A stretch of DNA of 64,000 bases from Fistulifera solaris. Taxonomy: Eukaryota > Bacillariophyta > Bacillariophyceae > Naviculales > Stauroneidaceae. Position numbers and translations under genes: made by a program. Each line of letters starts with the position of its first letter. Positions within the stretch are counted from its first letter, which is position 1. Below, piece by piece: positions 24,247-35,405 of this stretch. The notes under the pieces are model-generated. The model was not told the origin of the DNA. It did no database searches and was given only the letters and a program-made list of their open reading frames with translations. The DNA lies in NCBI GenBank assembly GCA_030295235.1, contig AP026136.1, positions 186,001 through 250,000 on the forward strand. Reading direction: 5' to 3'.

Positions 24247-25126
24247 GAAGCGATTGAATCGTTCTTCCGTTCGGTCAAATGCAGTGGATGAGGAGCGATT
24301 GACAGTTTGAGCTTGCACTTCAGGAAAGTGGTGTGACGTCAAGTTGCTATGGTCTATGGTCCTGTACACCGCTGTAGAAATCACACAGGATCAAAGCTCC
24401 GAAAGCAAGAAGTTATTTAGCAGTACGGCTGACCTTTGATTGGTAATAAAGATCCCTTTTCATTTTACTATAACAATAACGTTGACTTTTGACGGGACTG
24501 AAATCAAGCGGAGTCGAATTACCACCTAAATGGTGTCTCTAGAGTGTGCAGAAAGTAAGACAGTAGATGGTAGTGATTGATCGCACCGTCACCGACTGCC
24601 CCTGTCCTCCACCTATCCTTATTATGGCCCTGTATTCGGTGAGAGAATAATCGATTTGTGCGAATGAAAGGAGATGACGATGACATGGGTGCTTAAGAAC
24701 CGCACGAAAAATAATGAGAAAAGGTGCGATTTTGTTCTGAAAATCTGTTCCCTGGACGGCAGATTAAAGGATGTCCATGTCCGTCGATGATGCTTGAAGC
24801 GTCCATTCCGACGCTCAACAAGTTAAAAATGGGACAAGAACATACGAAAAAAGCGCCCGTAAATCGGATCGGACGCGCGACGCTTCCGGACCCCTTAGTT
24901 TTGGCGGGATAGTCGCGCGAAGCCGCGCGATTTGTGGGATCGACAAAAATCTTCGGCGTGGGGCGAGAATTGGCGCCAAACGAAAAGAAATGACACCAAA
25001 TACCAGAATGAGGTTTGTTTTTTTGTCAATGTAATTTTTGTGCAAACATTATTGAAGCAAACGACCTGCCAAAACCTCTCCTTGAACGATATAAAAGAAA
25101 CAGAAGTACGGAATATAACTAGAGCG
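24247..25126. other. Intergenic region between the two HA-repeat paralogues
   Basis: No supported gene. It contains the perfect palindrome TGACGTCA (24,334-24,341), listed separately. An open frame runs from 24,932 into the next gene, but the first codons have no domain content and the start is placed at 25,127. Confidence 0.35.
24334..24341. promoter_or_regulatory. CRE-type palindrome TGACGTCA
   Basis: Perfect bZIP/CREB consensus about 790 bp upstream of HA-repeat copy 2 and 90 bp after the end of copy 1. In diatoms TGACGT/ACGTCA elements are known CO2/cAMP-responsive sites in carbonic anhydrase promoters. Function here is unproven. Confidence 0.3.
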
Positions 25127-26641
25127 ATGAACGCGGAAAGAGGATTATCAAATACGCGAGTCGACCCGGATGAGGCATGGATGGAAAAACATCGGCGGCT
25201 CGAGGTTTACAAACAGGTACACGGTCATTGCCGAGTTCCGAAGACGTACGAGGATCACTCTCTAGCTTACTGGGTTAAAAAGCAGCGATCGGTGCAACGA
25301 GCGGGCACTTTGCGGGACGATCGCGAGCGTTTACTGAACATTTTGGGTTTCACTTGGAGCCAGCCACGCACGGCGATCTCAGAACTTCAAGCTTGGATTG
25401 AGAAATACAATCAACTAATTGTGTACAAACAGAAAAGCGGACATTTCGATGTTTCTTTTGCGGAGGACAGTAATTTGAGTGCATGGGTTAACACCCAACG
25501 CGAGCTGTACAGGTCCGGGGTATTGCAGAAAGAGCGTCAGGAACTGTTGGAAAAGATTGGATTTGCTTTTTGTGGGAACGTAAGTTCCCAGCAAGGTGAT
25601 ACGGATGCAGCGGTCCTTGCAGATGACGAAAATGAACGAGCATGGAATCAAATGTTTGATCGATTACATGTATTTTTCCTTCAGCATGGACATACAGATG
25701 TAGCATCAAGTGGAGAAAACCAGGATCTTGCAGGATGGGTCTCCTTACAACGAAGTTTGCACAAAGAAGGACGTCTCAATGACAAGCAGGTTGATGCTCT
25801 TACTGAGATGAACTTCTCGTGGGATGCTGCAGCCCAACTAGCGATGGACGACCAGCAAGTGCCCAAGACCGAGGAAGAAGTGTGGATGTCACACTTTGGA
25901 TTACTCTGCGATTTCAAAAGGCAGCATGGGCACATGCTTGTTCCGCAAAGCGGCGAAACAAGTGCATTAGCCCAGTGGCTATTCGCACAACAACGACTTC
26001 TTTACAGCAGTATGTTGCCGGGGGACAAGATGAAACTGCTGGCCGGCGCCTGGATTACGGAATCGTTCGAGATGGTAGCGGCCACTTTGGCTACTAAGCC
26101 GAGTGATGTACCGAGTGTAAAATGCGATGAAAATGCCGTTGTAGGCATCGCTAATCTGTCATCGAGTAATAATGTGTCGTACGCCGCTGCATCCACGAAT
26201 TTATCCGCGGCTAATGTAACAGCAGGAAGTCACTCGTCGGAAGCGACACTGCGTCCAAAGATTGAGAAGGAGACACCGGTGGTCGGTCAAAAGTTCGTCA
26301 TCGGTACACGGATCGAAAAGCTCTTCAAAGCAAATCGAGGTTTGCAGGTTTTTGGTGGCACGGTCATTGCCTTTGAGGAGTACGAAGAAAAAGACGGCAC
26401 AGCCGCCTGGGCCTACTTGATTCTCTACGACGATGGTGACCAAGAGCACATGCTTGAGGCAGACGTGGCAAAGCATCTCGCTGGCTCAAAACGGAAGAAG
26501 CGTTTGGTGAGAAATCCGTCTAAACCCAGGTCACCCAAACGACCAAAACAGTCGAAAGGGGTGGTTCCGATGAAGCGCGACGTCTTCCGAGCCCCGTCAG
26601 GAGCACTCCATGCTATGGGAAATCTGTCGTGGACGTCGTAG
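25127..26641 (+). CDS. Helicase-associated (HA) repeat plus Tudor-like protein, copy 2
   Basis: Intact 504-aa paralogue of the gene at 21,192, in the same order and orientation: a tandem duplication. Four HA repeats begin at WMEKHRRLEVYKQVHGHCRV, WIEKYNQLIVYKQKSGHFDV, WNQMFDRLHVFFLQHGHTDV and WMSHFGLLCDFKRQHGHMLV. A Ser/Ala-rich linker leads to the Tudor-like domain GTRIEKLFKANRGLQVFGG...YLILYDDGDQEHMLEADV and a basic tail (KRKKRLVRN, SPKRPKQSK) that looks like a nuclear localisation signal. The start MNAERGLSNT (25,127) was chosen because upstream codons of the same frame are low-quality and the first HA repeat follows directly. It lacks the 96-bp repeats and second Tudor-like domain of copy 1. 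Role inferred as nuclear, nucleic-acid or chromatin binding. Confidence 0.85.
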   Translation: MNAERGLSNTRVDPDEAWMEKHRRLEVYKQVHGHCRVPKTYEDHSLAYWVKKQRSVQRAGTLRDDRERLLNILGFTWSQPRTAISELQAWIEKYNQLIVYKQKSGHFDVSFAEDSNLSAWVNTQRELYRSGVLQKERQELLEKIGFAFCGNVSSQQGDTDAAVLADDENERAWNQMFDRLHVFFLQHGHTDVASSGENQDLAGWVSLQRSLHKEGRLNDKQVDALTEMNFSWDAAAQLAMDDQQVPKTEEEVWMSHFGLLCDFKRQHGHMLVPQSGETSALAQWLFAQQRLLYSSMLPGDKMKLLAGAWITESFEMVAATLATKPSDVPSVKCDENAVVGIANLSSSNNVSYAAASTNLSAANVTAGSHSSEATLRPKIEKETPVVGQKFVIGTRIEKLFKANRGLQVFGGTVIAFEEYEEKDGTAAWAYLILYDDGDQEHMLEADVAKHLAGSKRKKRLVRNPSKPRSPKRPKQSKGVVPMKRDVFRAPSGALHAMGNLSWTS

Positions 26642-27184
26642 GAAACAAGATTCCTGAATGACAGCCCGCATTTCGCGCGTTCTTGATACAAAGCTACCAC
26701 GCACCTCAATTTACCACTCGTCAATCTGCAGGGAAGGGAAAAGCGTCGATCAAGTAGGCTAGCCAAGGTGGATTAGTAACAACAGATTCATTTTTTTCGT
26801 ATCCCGTAAAAAGGTTCAGACGGTTCTAAAGTATAGGCTAAAGAACAGAATAGGGTGTCCCCTAGTTCGTCGACAGTAGAATATCCTTGAGCTACGATGG
26901 GGTTTATCCGCTTGCTTTTACACCGTCGTTTCGTCAATAAAACGTAGTAATTGCTGTGCGTTCAAACTGCCCAAAACATGGTGTGAAAATCACGTACAGG
27001 CTACAACTTTCCAACTATACAACTTTTGGGGTCCTCCACCAACTTTCGACTCTAAACCCTAAACTGCCGGTCCTCGACGAAAATCCTGCGAGCGCTTCAA
27101 CAAAAAAAAAGATCTGCATGTATGGTAAAGGCTCGAAACGAGCCGTGTTCCTTTGTGTTCATTTCGAAAACAAGTCGAAAGCAG
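26642..27184. other. Intergenic region
   Basis: About 540 bp between two plus-strand genes. No gene, RNA or repeat recognised. It must contain the promoter of the DUF2358 gene. Confidence 0.35.
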
Positions 27185-27963
27185 ATGACGTTGGTTTCTC
27201 GCAAAACAGTGTCGTGTGTTCATCTGCTGGTGCTTCTGTTGCTTGTCGGCCTTTGCCGTGGGTTCACTCCGAAAGCAACCACGACACGTTCTTTCCACCA
27301 TCATCTAGCCAAGGGTGACAGGGAATCACCCGAACTAACCAACAATCCCTTCACCAAAGCCTCGTGGTATGCTGTTGAAGCCTTTGGGAAAGTATTCGGA
27401 ACTCCCGTGAAAAATGTCGATGATTCGGAGCTTATGGTCATCGATCGTTCGAGGCCTCCATCGTCAATGGAAGAGACCATCCAACGACTGAAAGAAGACA
27501 ACGATCGACAATACTTCCTGTCGGGCACCATCGATGAACTGATTTACGATGAAGATTGCACATTTTCCGATCCCTTTGTATCCTTTCAAGGGAGAAAACG
27601 CTTTGTCGAAAACTTGCAAAATTTGGGATCGTTCATTACCCAGTACAGTGCCAAGCCGCTGGATTACACGCAAAATGACACGGACGGAACGACCGTGGTG
27701 CAAACCAAATTTATGGTAAAATTGCAACTGAATCTTCCTTGGAAACCCGTGTTGGCATGGCCCTGGGGCGTTGTTTGCACCATTGATCCGGAAACGAAAT
27801 TAATTACGAAGCATCAAGAAGTTTGGGATATTGCGCCTTGGGAAGTAAGTACTTATCATAGATGTGTGTTTTTGCTGTCTTGACAACCTAACTCTTCGTT
27901 TGATTGTGTTGTGCTTTATAGGGAGTCAAGCAAATTTTTCGAAAACCCACAACTTCCGTCTAA
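27185..27963 (+). CDS. Plastid-targeted DUF2358 (SnoaL-like) protein
   Basis: Two exons (27,185-27,844 and 27,922-27,963) separated by a 77-nt GTAAGT...ATAG intron. The start MTLVSRKTVSCVHLLVLLLL gives a clean signal peptide. The peptide is followed by LCRG-FTPKATTTRSF, a plastid-type cleavage site with Phe at +1 and a Thr/Arg-rich transit peptide. An in-frame ATG 63 bp upstream would bury the signal. The mature part matches the DUF2358 (PF10184) pattern: ETIQRLKEDNDRQYFLSGTI, DELIYDEDCTFSDPFVSFQG, RKRFVENLQNLG and LPWKPVLAWPWGV, then EVWDIAPWEGVKQIFRKP. These proteins are found in plants and algae with an NTF2-like fold and no settled function. Confidence 0.88.
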
Positions 27964-28004
27964 CGTTAGAGTAAACAATTACTTTATGTCTCCATTTTCG
28001 CTCT

Positions 28005-28961
28005 CTAGCCCCAAAATTGGTTTTCGTAAATCATTTCTTCTCGCGGATAACGTCGGCTACGCCAATCGACATGATTCGTCATCGGTGATGCTGCTCGACC
28101 GGTTGGAATCACCAACGGAATCGCGTAACGACTGGGAATGCGCAAGTCACGACGAATGCCGGGTACATCAATGCCTTCCATTGGTATCGTTGCCAAGCCC
28201 CGTGATGAACACGCCAACATATATGTCATGGCGACCAACATGGCGTTCTTCGTCGACCACGTTTCGGTACTACTCAAGGTGGGCAGCGTGGGTGGAAGTC
28301 GTAAGACGCGTGTCACGAAATGGAGCATCGACATGGCCCATCGAAAGAAAAACGAAAGGATTGCCGATAGAAATCGTGGCAGTGGATATCCTGAACTGAA
28401 TACAGCAATGTAGACCGCCAACAGTTTGGTCAATTGTCGATTTTGCTGATTCAAAAATTGTGAAAAACGGGGCAATGTTTTCAAGACTTTCCGATCGGCG
28501 AGAAAGACGGCCGTACAATCGGCATCACGGACACGGTCCGCATTCGGACCCAAACAATACCGGGAAAGCGCCAGCTTTTGCTCCGGACTGTGTACCATGA
28601 TGACTTTGTACGGTTGTGTATTGAAAGAAGATGGTGCCAATCGAGCCAAATCGATGCATTCGAGTGCTTGGCGAATGATTTCAGGATCCGATGGTGATGC
28701 CGTGACGAATTCGGGCACCGTAGAATTGGCACGTTGAAAGCTTTTGCAGGCGAATCTTGATATGACGGCTTGATCGAACGATAAAATATTCCTATTGTTG
28801 CTTTGCGATGTATCTGCAGCTGAAGAAGAAAAGAGAATGGACCTGGATGATGGCGAGCGAGGCGCCACAGAATAGCATTTGCCGAAGGGAAGATTTGTCA
28901 GAAGAATGAGTGGCCCTGCAAGCCATGCTATCGACTCCAGTCGTTTGAGAAAAAACTTCAT
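28005..28961 (-). CDS. Nitroreductase-family flavoprotein with N-terminal targeting peptide
   Basis: FMN-dependent oxidoreductase family. The start MKFFLKRLESIAWLAGPLIL (28,961) begins a signal peptide, followed by a Ser/Arg-rich stretch (YSVAPRSPSSRSILFSSS) typical of diatom plastid or periplastid import. Family landmarks are SRFACKSFQ (near the FMN-phosphate-binding Arg region), LARLAPSSFNTQPYKVIMV, NAMLVAMTYMLACSSRGLAT, PMEGIDVPGIRRDLRIPSRY and, at the end, SRRYPREEMIYENQFWG. Length is about 318 aa, intact. It lies tail-to-tail, 41 bp from the DUF2358 gene. The substrate cannot be read from sequence. Confidence 0.85.
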   Translation of the reverse strand: MKFFLKRLESIAWLAGPLILLTNLPFGKCYSVAPRSPSSRSILFSSSAADTSQSNNRNILSFDQAVISRFACKSFQRANSTVPEFVTASPSDPEIIRQALECIDLARLAPSSFNTQPYKVIMVHSPEQKLALSRYCLGPNADRVRDADCTAVFLADRKVLKTLPRFSQFLNQQNRQLTKLLAVYIAVFSSGYPLPRFLSAILSFFFRWAMSMLHFVTRVLRLPPTLPTLSSTETWSTKNAMLVAMTYMLACSSRGLATIPMEGIDVPGIRRDLRIPSRYAIPLVIPTGRAASPMTNHVDWRSRRYPREEMIYENQFWG

Positions 28962-29605
28962 AAAATGAGGGTTTTGTAGGGATTGATGACGAAAGATAAA
29001 TATGTTAGTTTCAAGACAACAAGGAGTAAACAACAAATAATGATGGAATAATTTGAACGAAGGAATACAGAAAAAAAAGTCGTTTGCCATGAAGGATGGT
29101 GGATGGCGGATTGAGTGACGATCGGGAGAGCATCCCAGTATCAAGCAAAGTGTAAGCATTTTCGGTTCCGACGACTCAACTGAAATGCAGTCCCGGAAAG
29201 TGTCGACCGAACTCATTTTTTAGTAAGACAATGGTGGCTCTGACTGCAACATGAATTATGGGTTTCAGCAGTGGAAACGGTAGATCATCATACGATTGGT
29301 GTGGCAGCGGTCTTTCTTTTAGTATGTTCAACAAGACCTATGATCATTGAAAAATGATTCAGCTTTTGTCGATAGTAGTAAATATTTCTTGAAGCCACGG
29401 CTTTCCGTTATGGGTGGGCATATATTTTTTGAAAACAATCGCTCGCGATTGTAAACTAAAATTGTTTAAACATTTCTATGCGCAAATCTTTGAAATTAAA
29501 AAATTAGCACGTGCAATCTATTTTACAGGAGCTTGGTCCATGATGCAAGATTCCGGGTACTATGCGATGGAATTCCCAAAATGACGAGTTTCATCTTTCG
29601 ATCGC
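28962..29605. other. Intergenic region
   Basis: About 640 bp between two minus-strand genes. AT-rich, no gene seen. It contains the nitroreductase promoter and the ChlP 3' region. Confidence 0.35.
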
Positions 29606-31181
29606 TTAGATGCGCTTCTTGCTTTCCTCAGGGTTGGAGAAAACGGCATCCGGCTTGGCCTTCTTGTATCCGCCAATGAGCGACTTGATGGTGGTACCAA
29701 GAAGCTTCAAGTCATCGAGGGGGTTGTTTCCCTGAACAGTCTTGTACAAGTAAGAGTCGAAAGTGACTTGTTGCACGTACTTGGATTCGCAAAGCTCAAC
29801 AAAGGCTTCTCGGGCTCCGTTGTTAGAGTAGAACACTCTCTGAAGGATGTCAAGTACGGCGTAAGTGGGTCCGTACAAGTTGTCGTACTTCTTGATGTAA
29901 GTACTTTCAATCTCGGCCTGAGAAGGAAGACGAGATCCACCCTTCATGAGGGCAACAATTTCTTCGGCAGCCATGCGTCCCGACTTGGCGGCGAAGTAGA
30001 TACCTTCACCCGAGCACTTGGTGACGTAACCAGCGGCATCACCGACCAACGCAATACGTCCTTGAACACGACGAGGGCGGTAGTGCTCGGGGATGGGGTG
30101 GGCCTCGACCTTAATGATCTTTCCTCCGGCAATCTTGTCACCGGCACGGTCGCGGATGGCCTTTTGGTATTGCTTAATGGCAGGGCGGTTAACAACGGTT
30201 CCAGTTCCGACACCGACGTGGTCGTACTTGGGGAAGACCCATCCGTAGAAATCGGGAGACACATCATCACCGACATACATCTCCGCCATCTCCTCGTAGA
30301 ATTTCATCTTCTCATCAGGGATCTTAATGCGCTCCTGGAAGGCAATGGCAAAGTTGTATAAACCAGCATCCATGGCCTTGGCCACACGCGAGTTGGCACC
30401 ATCGGCACCGACAATCACATCGACATCCATGGTCTTGGCCACACCGGCCTTGGATCCCTCCGTGTATTCTTGGTAGTGGATCGTGTATCGGCTGTCTTCG
30501 TTGGTTTTGTGGTCCGCAGGGACATCGATGCTGGTCACCAAACCGTTGACAATCTCCGCACCGTACTGTTGTGCGCGGTCGCGGAGGTATTGGTCCAAGA
30601 TTTCACGACGGCACATACCAATGTACTCATCCGGCTTCAATGTGCTTCCAATGGAAACCTCAACACCCGTGGGGGACACAAGATTCATTTGACGGACCTA
30701 GAAAAGAATAGAGAAGAACGAATGAGATTACGTCAGAGAAGGATCATGGCAGAAGTCGAACGCTGGGGTGACATTGACCCAGACTAAGACATTCTCGAGC
30801 ACGGCAGGTGTGTTCCGATCTTATTCACAAAAAAAAAACTGTAGAGAGCATGACAACCGAAGCGTATCTTACCTTACGGTCGACCACCGACTCGGGGAGG
30901 TCGAATTCGCCCACCATGCAGAGAGGAATGGCTCCACCACATGGCTTGGCGTTGTCGAGCTTTCGCTCAATCAAGACAGTATCAATTCCCTTCTCTTGGG
31001 CAAAGATCTCCGCAGCGCAGGCTCCCGAAGGACCTCCACCGACGACGGCAACCTTGTATTTCATGTCGAGGGCCGAGGACGAGGAGGGAACGCCGACGAG
31101 GCTCTTTCCGGTGAAGGAAGAGGCGGAGAAAGCTGACGCAGAAGCGACAACTCCAGCAAGAGTAACAAGAGTGAACTTCAT
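29606..31181 (-). CDS. chlP: Geranylgeranyl diphosphate/chlorophyll reductase, plastid
   Basis: Reduces the geranylgeranyl chain to phytyl for chlorophyll a and tocopherol. Two exons: 31,181-30,873 and 30,698-29,606, with a 174-nt GTAAGA...CTAG intron. The N-terminus MKFTLVTLAGVVASASAF-SASSF is a textbook diatom bipartite plastid peptide (ASA-F). Next come the FAD Rossmann motif VAVVGGGPSGACAAE, GGAIPLCMVGEFDLP, DVDVIVGADGANSRVAKAMD, YGWVFPKYDHVGVGTGTV, RIALVGDAAGYVTKCSGEGI and the C-terminal IGGYKKAKPD. Length is about 467 aa, normal for ChlP, with no frame breaks. Three TGACGT/ACGTCA half-sites lie 345-485 bp upstream of the start. Confidence 0.96.
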
Positions 31182-31954
31182 CTTAATCTGGTGTGGGATT
31201 TGGCTTTAAAGTACCGAGATGGAAGGAAAGGGAAAGTAGTGATGGAGAGAAGATTTGTGTTATGGTCGATGTTGGTCGGTAGAAGTTGAACCTTTTCGTC
31301 GGTCGCGGCGATCCGCAGAAGCCAATGTACAAGTACGTAGCCGTCCTACTGGAGCCATTCTATGGTGGGATCTTTGCGGTCAGGCCGCAGTTTGAAAGTT
31401 CAAAAGGAACTTCAACATGCATGGAATCCTTTTAATGACTTTTGCAAACCTAAAAATCATTCACGATTCTATTGCTGCACTTTAATTGCTATTGTAATTT
31501 TCGGAACCGACGAAGTCAGTCACGTATGACGTTTTGACTTTTCATTCGGAGTCTCTCGTGACTGCTTATTGTGACGTAGAACGGAAGGATGGCGAACACG
31601 CTGACTCAGAAAAGGCAAGACAGTTTCAATAGCTCGAAGGAACAAGATTTCTGAAATGTTACGTCACACTGCGGTTGACTGTTTACCGTTTTGTTCTTCC
31701 ACCGAGTCTGACGTTTGTTGTGGAATCCGTATCCGCACAGCGACACGGCGAGCCACGAGCCACGAATCGTGCCGAAACGTGTTTCACGCATGGCGAAGGC
31801 ATCCAAACTCGCTACTAAGTTCCAGAAGAGCAGCGCCAATGAGGAGTCAATACTTTGACTTGAATTAGTAAAATCTTTCTAGGCTTACTAGAAAGGGATT
31901 GTAGAAGCAACGTAGCGATTGTTAGCATCAATTAGGCAACGGGCGTGGCTCGAA
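31182..31954. promoter_or_regulatory. Upstream region of ChlP with three TGACGT half-sites
   Basis: No supported gene. TGACGT occurs at 31,527-31,532 and 31,572-31,577 and ACGTCA at 31,661-31,666, three CRE-type half-sites within 140 bp. A light, CO2 or cAMP-linked bZIP input to chlorophyll synthesis is possible but untested. Confidence 0.3.
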
Positions 31955-32361
31955 TTAGTTATGAGTTATGAGACGTATCTCTTGTAGGCACCAGAGTGAC
32001 TGGAAGCGCGTGGGATCGCTTGTCGGGTCCTTGACGACAATACAATACTCACGGTTTTTCCGCACTCCAGCAAGATCGGGTCTCAATACCTGCACACGGT
32101 TGTTCTTTCGGAGCGCATGACTGGAGGGTGATTGTCTCCCTTTGGTGCCAGCATAACAAATTCCACTGGGATAATCTTATTTATCGCATTCTCCATGCTA
32201 GATCCATTTTCGCTAACTCTACGCCTGCTGCTCGCTTGTTCCGTTTCTTCAATTGCAGCGCATAATCTCTGTTGTGTTGTAGTGCGACCTGGTAGTGCTT
32301 GTCTGATGAAAGCAAAAGTTGTTCGATCACCATAAGTAGTAATATTCAAATGTACTGTCAT
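31955..32361 (-). CDS. Small hypothetical protein
   Basis: About 133 aa, no family recognised. It starts MTVHLNITTYGDRTTFAFIR, with a Thr/Arg-rich middle (TTTQQRLCAAIEETEQASSRRR), then IIPVEFVMLAPKGDNHPPVM. After a frame change near 32,100-32,115 (AAC/AA runs) it continues NNRVQVLRPDLAGVRKNREY, CIVVKDPTSDPTRFQSLWCL and QEIRLITHN before stop. Coherent protein-like sequence on both sides of the frame change supports a real gene, but the evidence is composition only. Confidence 0.4.
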
Positions 32362-33121
32362 TTTATTCGTCTCCGCCCACGCAACACGTCATATTTTGTT
32401 GTTTCCTTGCTTTGAAACGAATCATCATCGATGATCTTTGCTGGGTGAAGCGAGTGTCATTCATCTAGAGTAACAGTGGGACGAGCGACACCATCGCCAG
32501 CAACGAACTAAAGAGAGCCTCGCAACACTCGCCTTTTTGAATCATGGTTGCTTTAAAATTTTGAAACAAAGATGATTTTCTTTTTCTTCATTGACGTGTT
32601 CCGAGAGTTGTGGATGTCTTCAAAGAGAGGCTACGCTTGGACCATTACTAAAGATCATGTCACCATGCCTCAAGTTCTTTTCATATATCACAGAAAAGAT
32701 CAGCCCAAGAATCATTCAATTGGTTTGTTTGCCTTGACGTTGATTTGAAAGGATTCATTCATTCATTTATTCATTCATCATCCATCGTTGGCATTTGGTT
32801 TCTTTCCAGAAAAAGTCGTCCTCCTAGGGTTTTGCAGGGTCACTCCCTTTTAGCGACGCAAACCATGATTGCGATTAATTTAGTACACCAATTTCCTGAC
32901 ATATCCGCCATATTGAAAAATATAGCCGTTTTCACAGTGCATTCTTTGTACTCTCCGCATCGCCCTCTATTTTCGTTGGCGCTGCGTCAACAACGGTGAT
33001 GACCAACTTACTTGTTTACATGTATTGTTGTTACCACCAACGCGAACTTGGCGAAACTATTCTTCGACCATTGGAATCCAATAGCACTCCTTTTTCTCAA
33101 ACATTCATTGCAGCAACTAAC
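32362..33121. other. Divergent intergenic region upstream of P450 reductase
   Basis: About 760 bp without a supported gene. It contains a short tandem TTCATTCA-type repeat at about 32,755-32,780 and otherwise nothing recognised. Confidence 0.3.
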
Positions 33122-35193
33122 ATGACAGAGGATATTACGAATTTATTGAGCTCGATTTCGGCCATTAGCGGCATTGCGACCGTTCTTCTCGGTTCCTTGT
33201 TAGCTTACGTCCTGTTGAAACGCGACTCCTCCTCCGCGTCCTCCATCATCTCCCCACCACCACCACCTCCTCATCCGAAAAGGTTCCCCTGGATCCCAAC
33301 AAATACCCTGGAGGAGAAATCACCGTCTATTATGGGACACAAACGGGAACGGCCGAATCGTTTGCTCGTGTGTTGGAACGTGAAGGCCCCCAGTACGGTT
33401 TTTTTTGTGCACGTAATCGATTTGGAAGATGTCACTGTAGAGGATGTAGCGTCCCGCAACAAGAATGAAAAAAGACGGTATTGCCCGCGCGATTTTGATT
33501 TCGGCCACGTACGGAGAAGGAGAAGCACCCGACAATGCGATCCAATTTGCGAATGAATTGTGTGAAAAGGCGAATACGCAAATTCTCTTTCAACAAATCA
33601 AACATCCGGAGGAACCTCTTGAACCGACGTGTTTGCAGAATGTTCACTACAGTATCTTTGGTCTGGGAAACAAACAGTACGATCATTACAACTCCATGGC
33701 CAAGTTTCTCGATCACGCCATGGAGCGCTGTGGAGCTCAGCGATTGGCGGAAACAGGTTTGGGGGACGATGACGATGATCTCGAAAGTGATTTTGAAAAT
33801 TGGAAAGACCAAGTCTTGTGGCCGGCTTTAAAGAAACAATATCTGCAACAAGAATTTGTGGGAGCCGCATCGATGATTCCCGAAAACGAATGGCCCGAGT
33901 GTCCGTACGCGATCGAATATCATCCTTCCACCATCACCACCACCACCACCCCCGTGACTTTTTTTCCGTGAAGATCAAATTCATTCGCACAGTCGACATT
34001 ACTTTACCGCTATCGACTGTCCTGTTCGAGTCAAACGGGAGTTACGGACCGACCAAGATCCTGGATCCACCGTGCATGTCGAAATCGATCTATCGGCACA
34101 ACCACTGTTCAAATACCAAACGGCCGACAATTTGGGAGTCTTGCCCATTAATGATCCGGTCATTGTCGAACAAGTCGCCCAATCACTTTCCTTGGATTTG
34201 GATCAAGTCTTTTCGTTGCAAGCTGCGCCGAATCATGAATGGCACGGGGCTCCGTTTCCCATGCCACTTAGCGTTCGCGAATGTTTGATGCGCTATTGCG
34301 ATTTGACCGGTGCGCCACGACGATCGGATCTCAAATTATTGGCGTCCTATGCCACCGATCCCATCGATCAGAAAGTTTTGTTGCGCATGGCCTCGAAAGA
34401 AGGACGCAATGAATATCGGGAAAAGATTCTCGAGGAATATGTCGGCATGGCGGGGTTATTGCAAAAGTGTCCCTCCATTCAAATGCCCCTAGAGCACTTT
34501 TTGGGAATTTGTCCGTTACTGCAAACTCGGTTCTTTACCATTAGTTCTTCCTCGTCGGTTCATCCCAACACCGTACATTTGACGGTGGCCGTCACGGAGC
34601 ATGAACGCAAGGATGGTACACTGTTTCAAGGGGTTTGTTCAAACCATTTGGCATCGCGTCAACCGTCGGTCGACACGGTTCGTGTGTTTGTCCGCGCGTC
34701 CACCTTTCGCTTGCCGAAAGACACATCTCGTCCGATCCTGATGATTGGACCCGGTACGGGCATTGCTCCCATGCGAGCACTGCTGCAGGAACGAGAATAT
34801 CAACGTCACGTGCAAAAGAAAACCGTCGGCCAGAATATTTTGTACTTTGGTTGCAAAACGTCGAGTCAAGATTATATATATCGTGACGAAATGGAAGCGT
34901 GGGTGCAAAACGGTGTACTCGATCATCTCCGCGTAGCGTTTTCCCGAGAAACGGAAGGGAAGAAAGTCTATGTGCAACATTTGCTGGTCAATCACAGCGA
35001 AGAAACATGGCATTTGTTGGAGCAGGAGGGCGCTTATGTGTACGTATGTGGGGCGGTCAAGATGGGCCAGGATGTAGCAGAAGCGTTGAACAAGATCGTA
35101 TCGTCGCATGGCAATTTGTCGCATGACGAAGCCAAGGCGTACTTGTCGCAAATGAGTGCGGAGGGACGGTTCGTCCAAGAACTTTGGGCGTAA
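33122..35193 (+). CDS. NADPH-cytochrome P450 reductase
   Basis: ER-anchored diflavin enzyme passing electrons from NADPH to P450s and other haem oxygenases. The start MTEDITNLLSSISAISG gives an N-terminal membrane anchor (VLLGSLLAYVLL), then a Pro-rich linker. The flavodoxin domain includes VYYGTQTGTAESFARVLE, ISATYGEGEAPDNA and FGLGNKQYDHYNSMAKFLD. The FAD/connecting domain includes REDQIHSHSRHYFTAIDCPV, MPLSVRECLMRYCDLTGAP and RFFTISSSSSVHPN. The NADPH domain includes MIGPGTGIAPMRALLQER, YFGCKTSSQDYIYRDEM and YVYVCGAVKMGQDVAEAL; it ends in VQELWA, whose penultimate Trp is the stacking residue. Length is about 690 aa, normal. Frame changes lie at AAAA (about 33,280), TTTTTTT (about 33,400), AAAAAA (about 33,470) and TTTTTT (about 33,965). 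Confidence 0.95.
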
Positions 35194-35405
35194 AAAATTC
35201 ATTCGTTTCCTCGAGGTTTATCCATTATACAGAATAGAGCATTTGGAAAAAAGGTGATCGAAGCAATCCTTCGCACGCTTGTCATGTCGGAATTGTTGAT
35301 ACGGTTTTGAACCGTGTCATTCCGGTTTCCTGACAGAGAACAGAGTGCACATATGCATTGAGATATATCAAAGTTACGTAGCAGCATGTACTTTTCAACA
35401 GTCTA

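Noticed and set aside
24932-25126. Upstream start for HA-repeat copy 2
   Set aside because: The extra 65 codons are low-complexity, with an unlikely hydrophobic run and no counterpart in copy 1.
34072-35193. P450 reductase split into two genes (flavodoxin part and FAD/NADPH part)
   Set aside because: The FAD-domain entry sequence REDQIHSHSRHYF bridges the frame change at about 33,965 and the total length fits one normal reductase.
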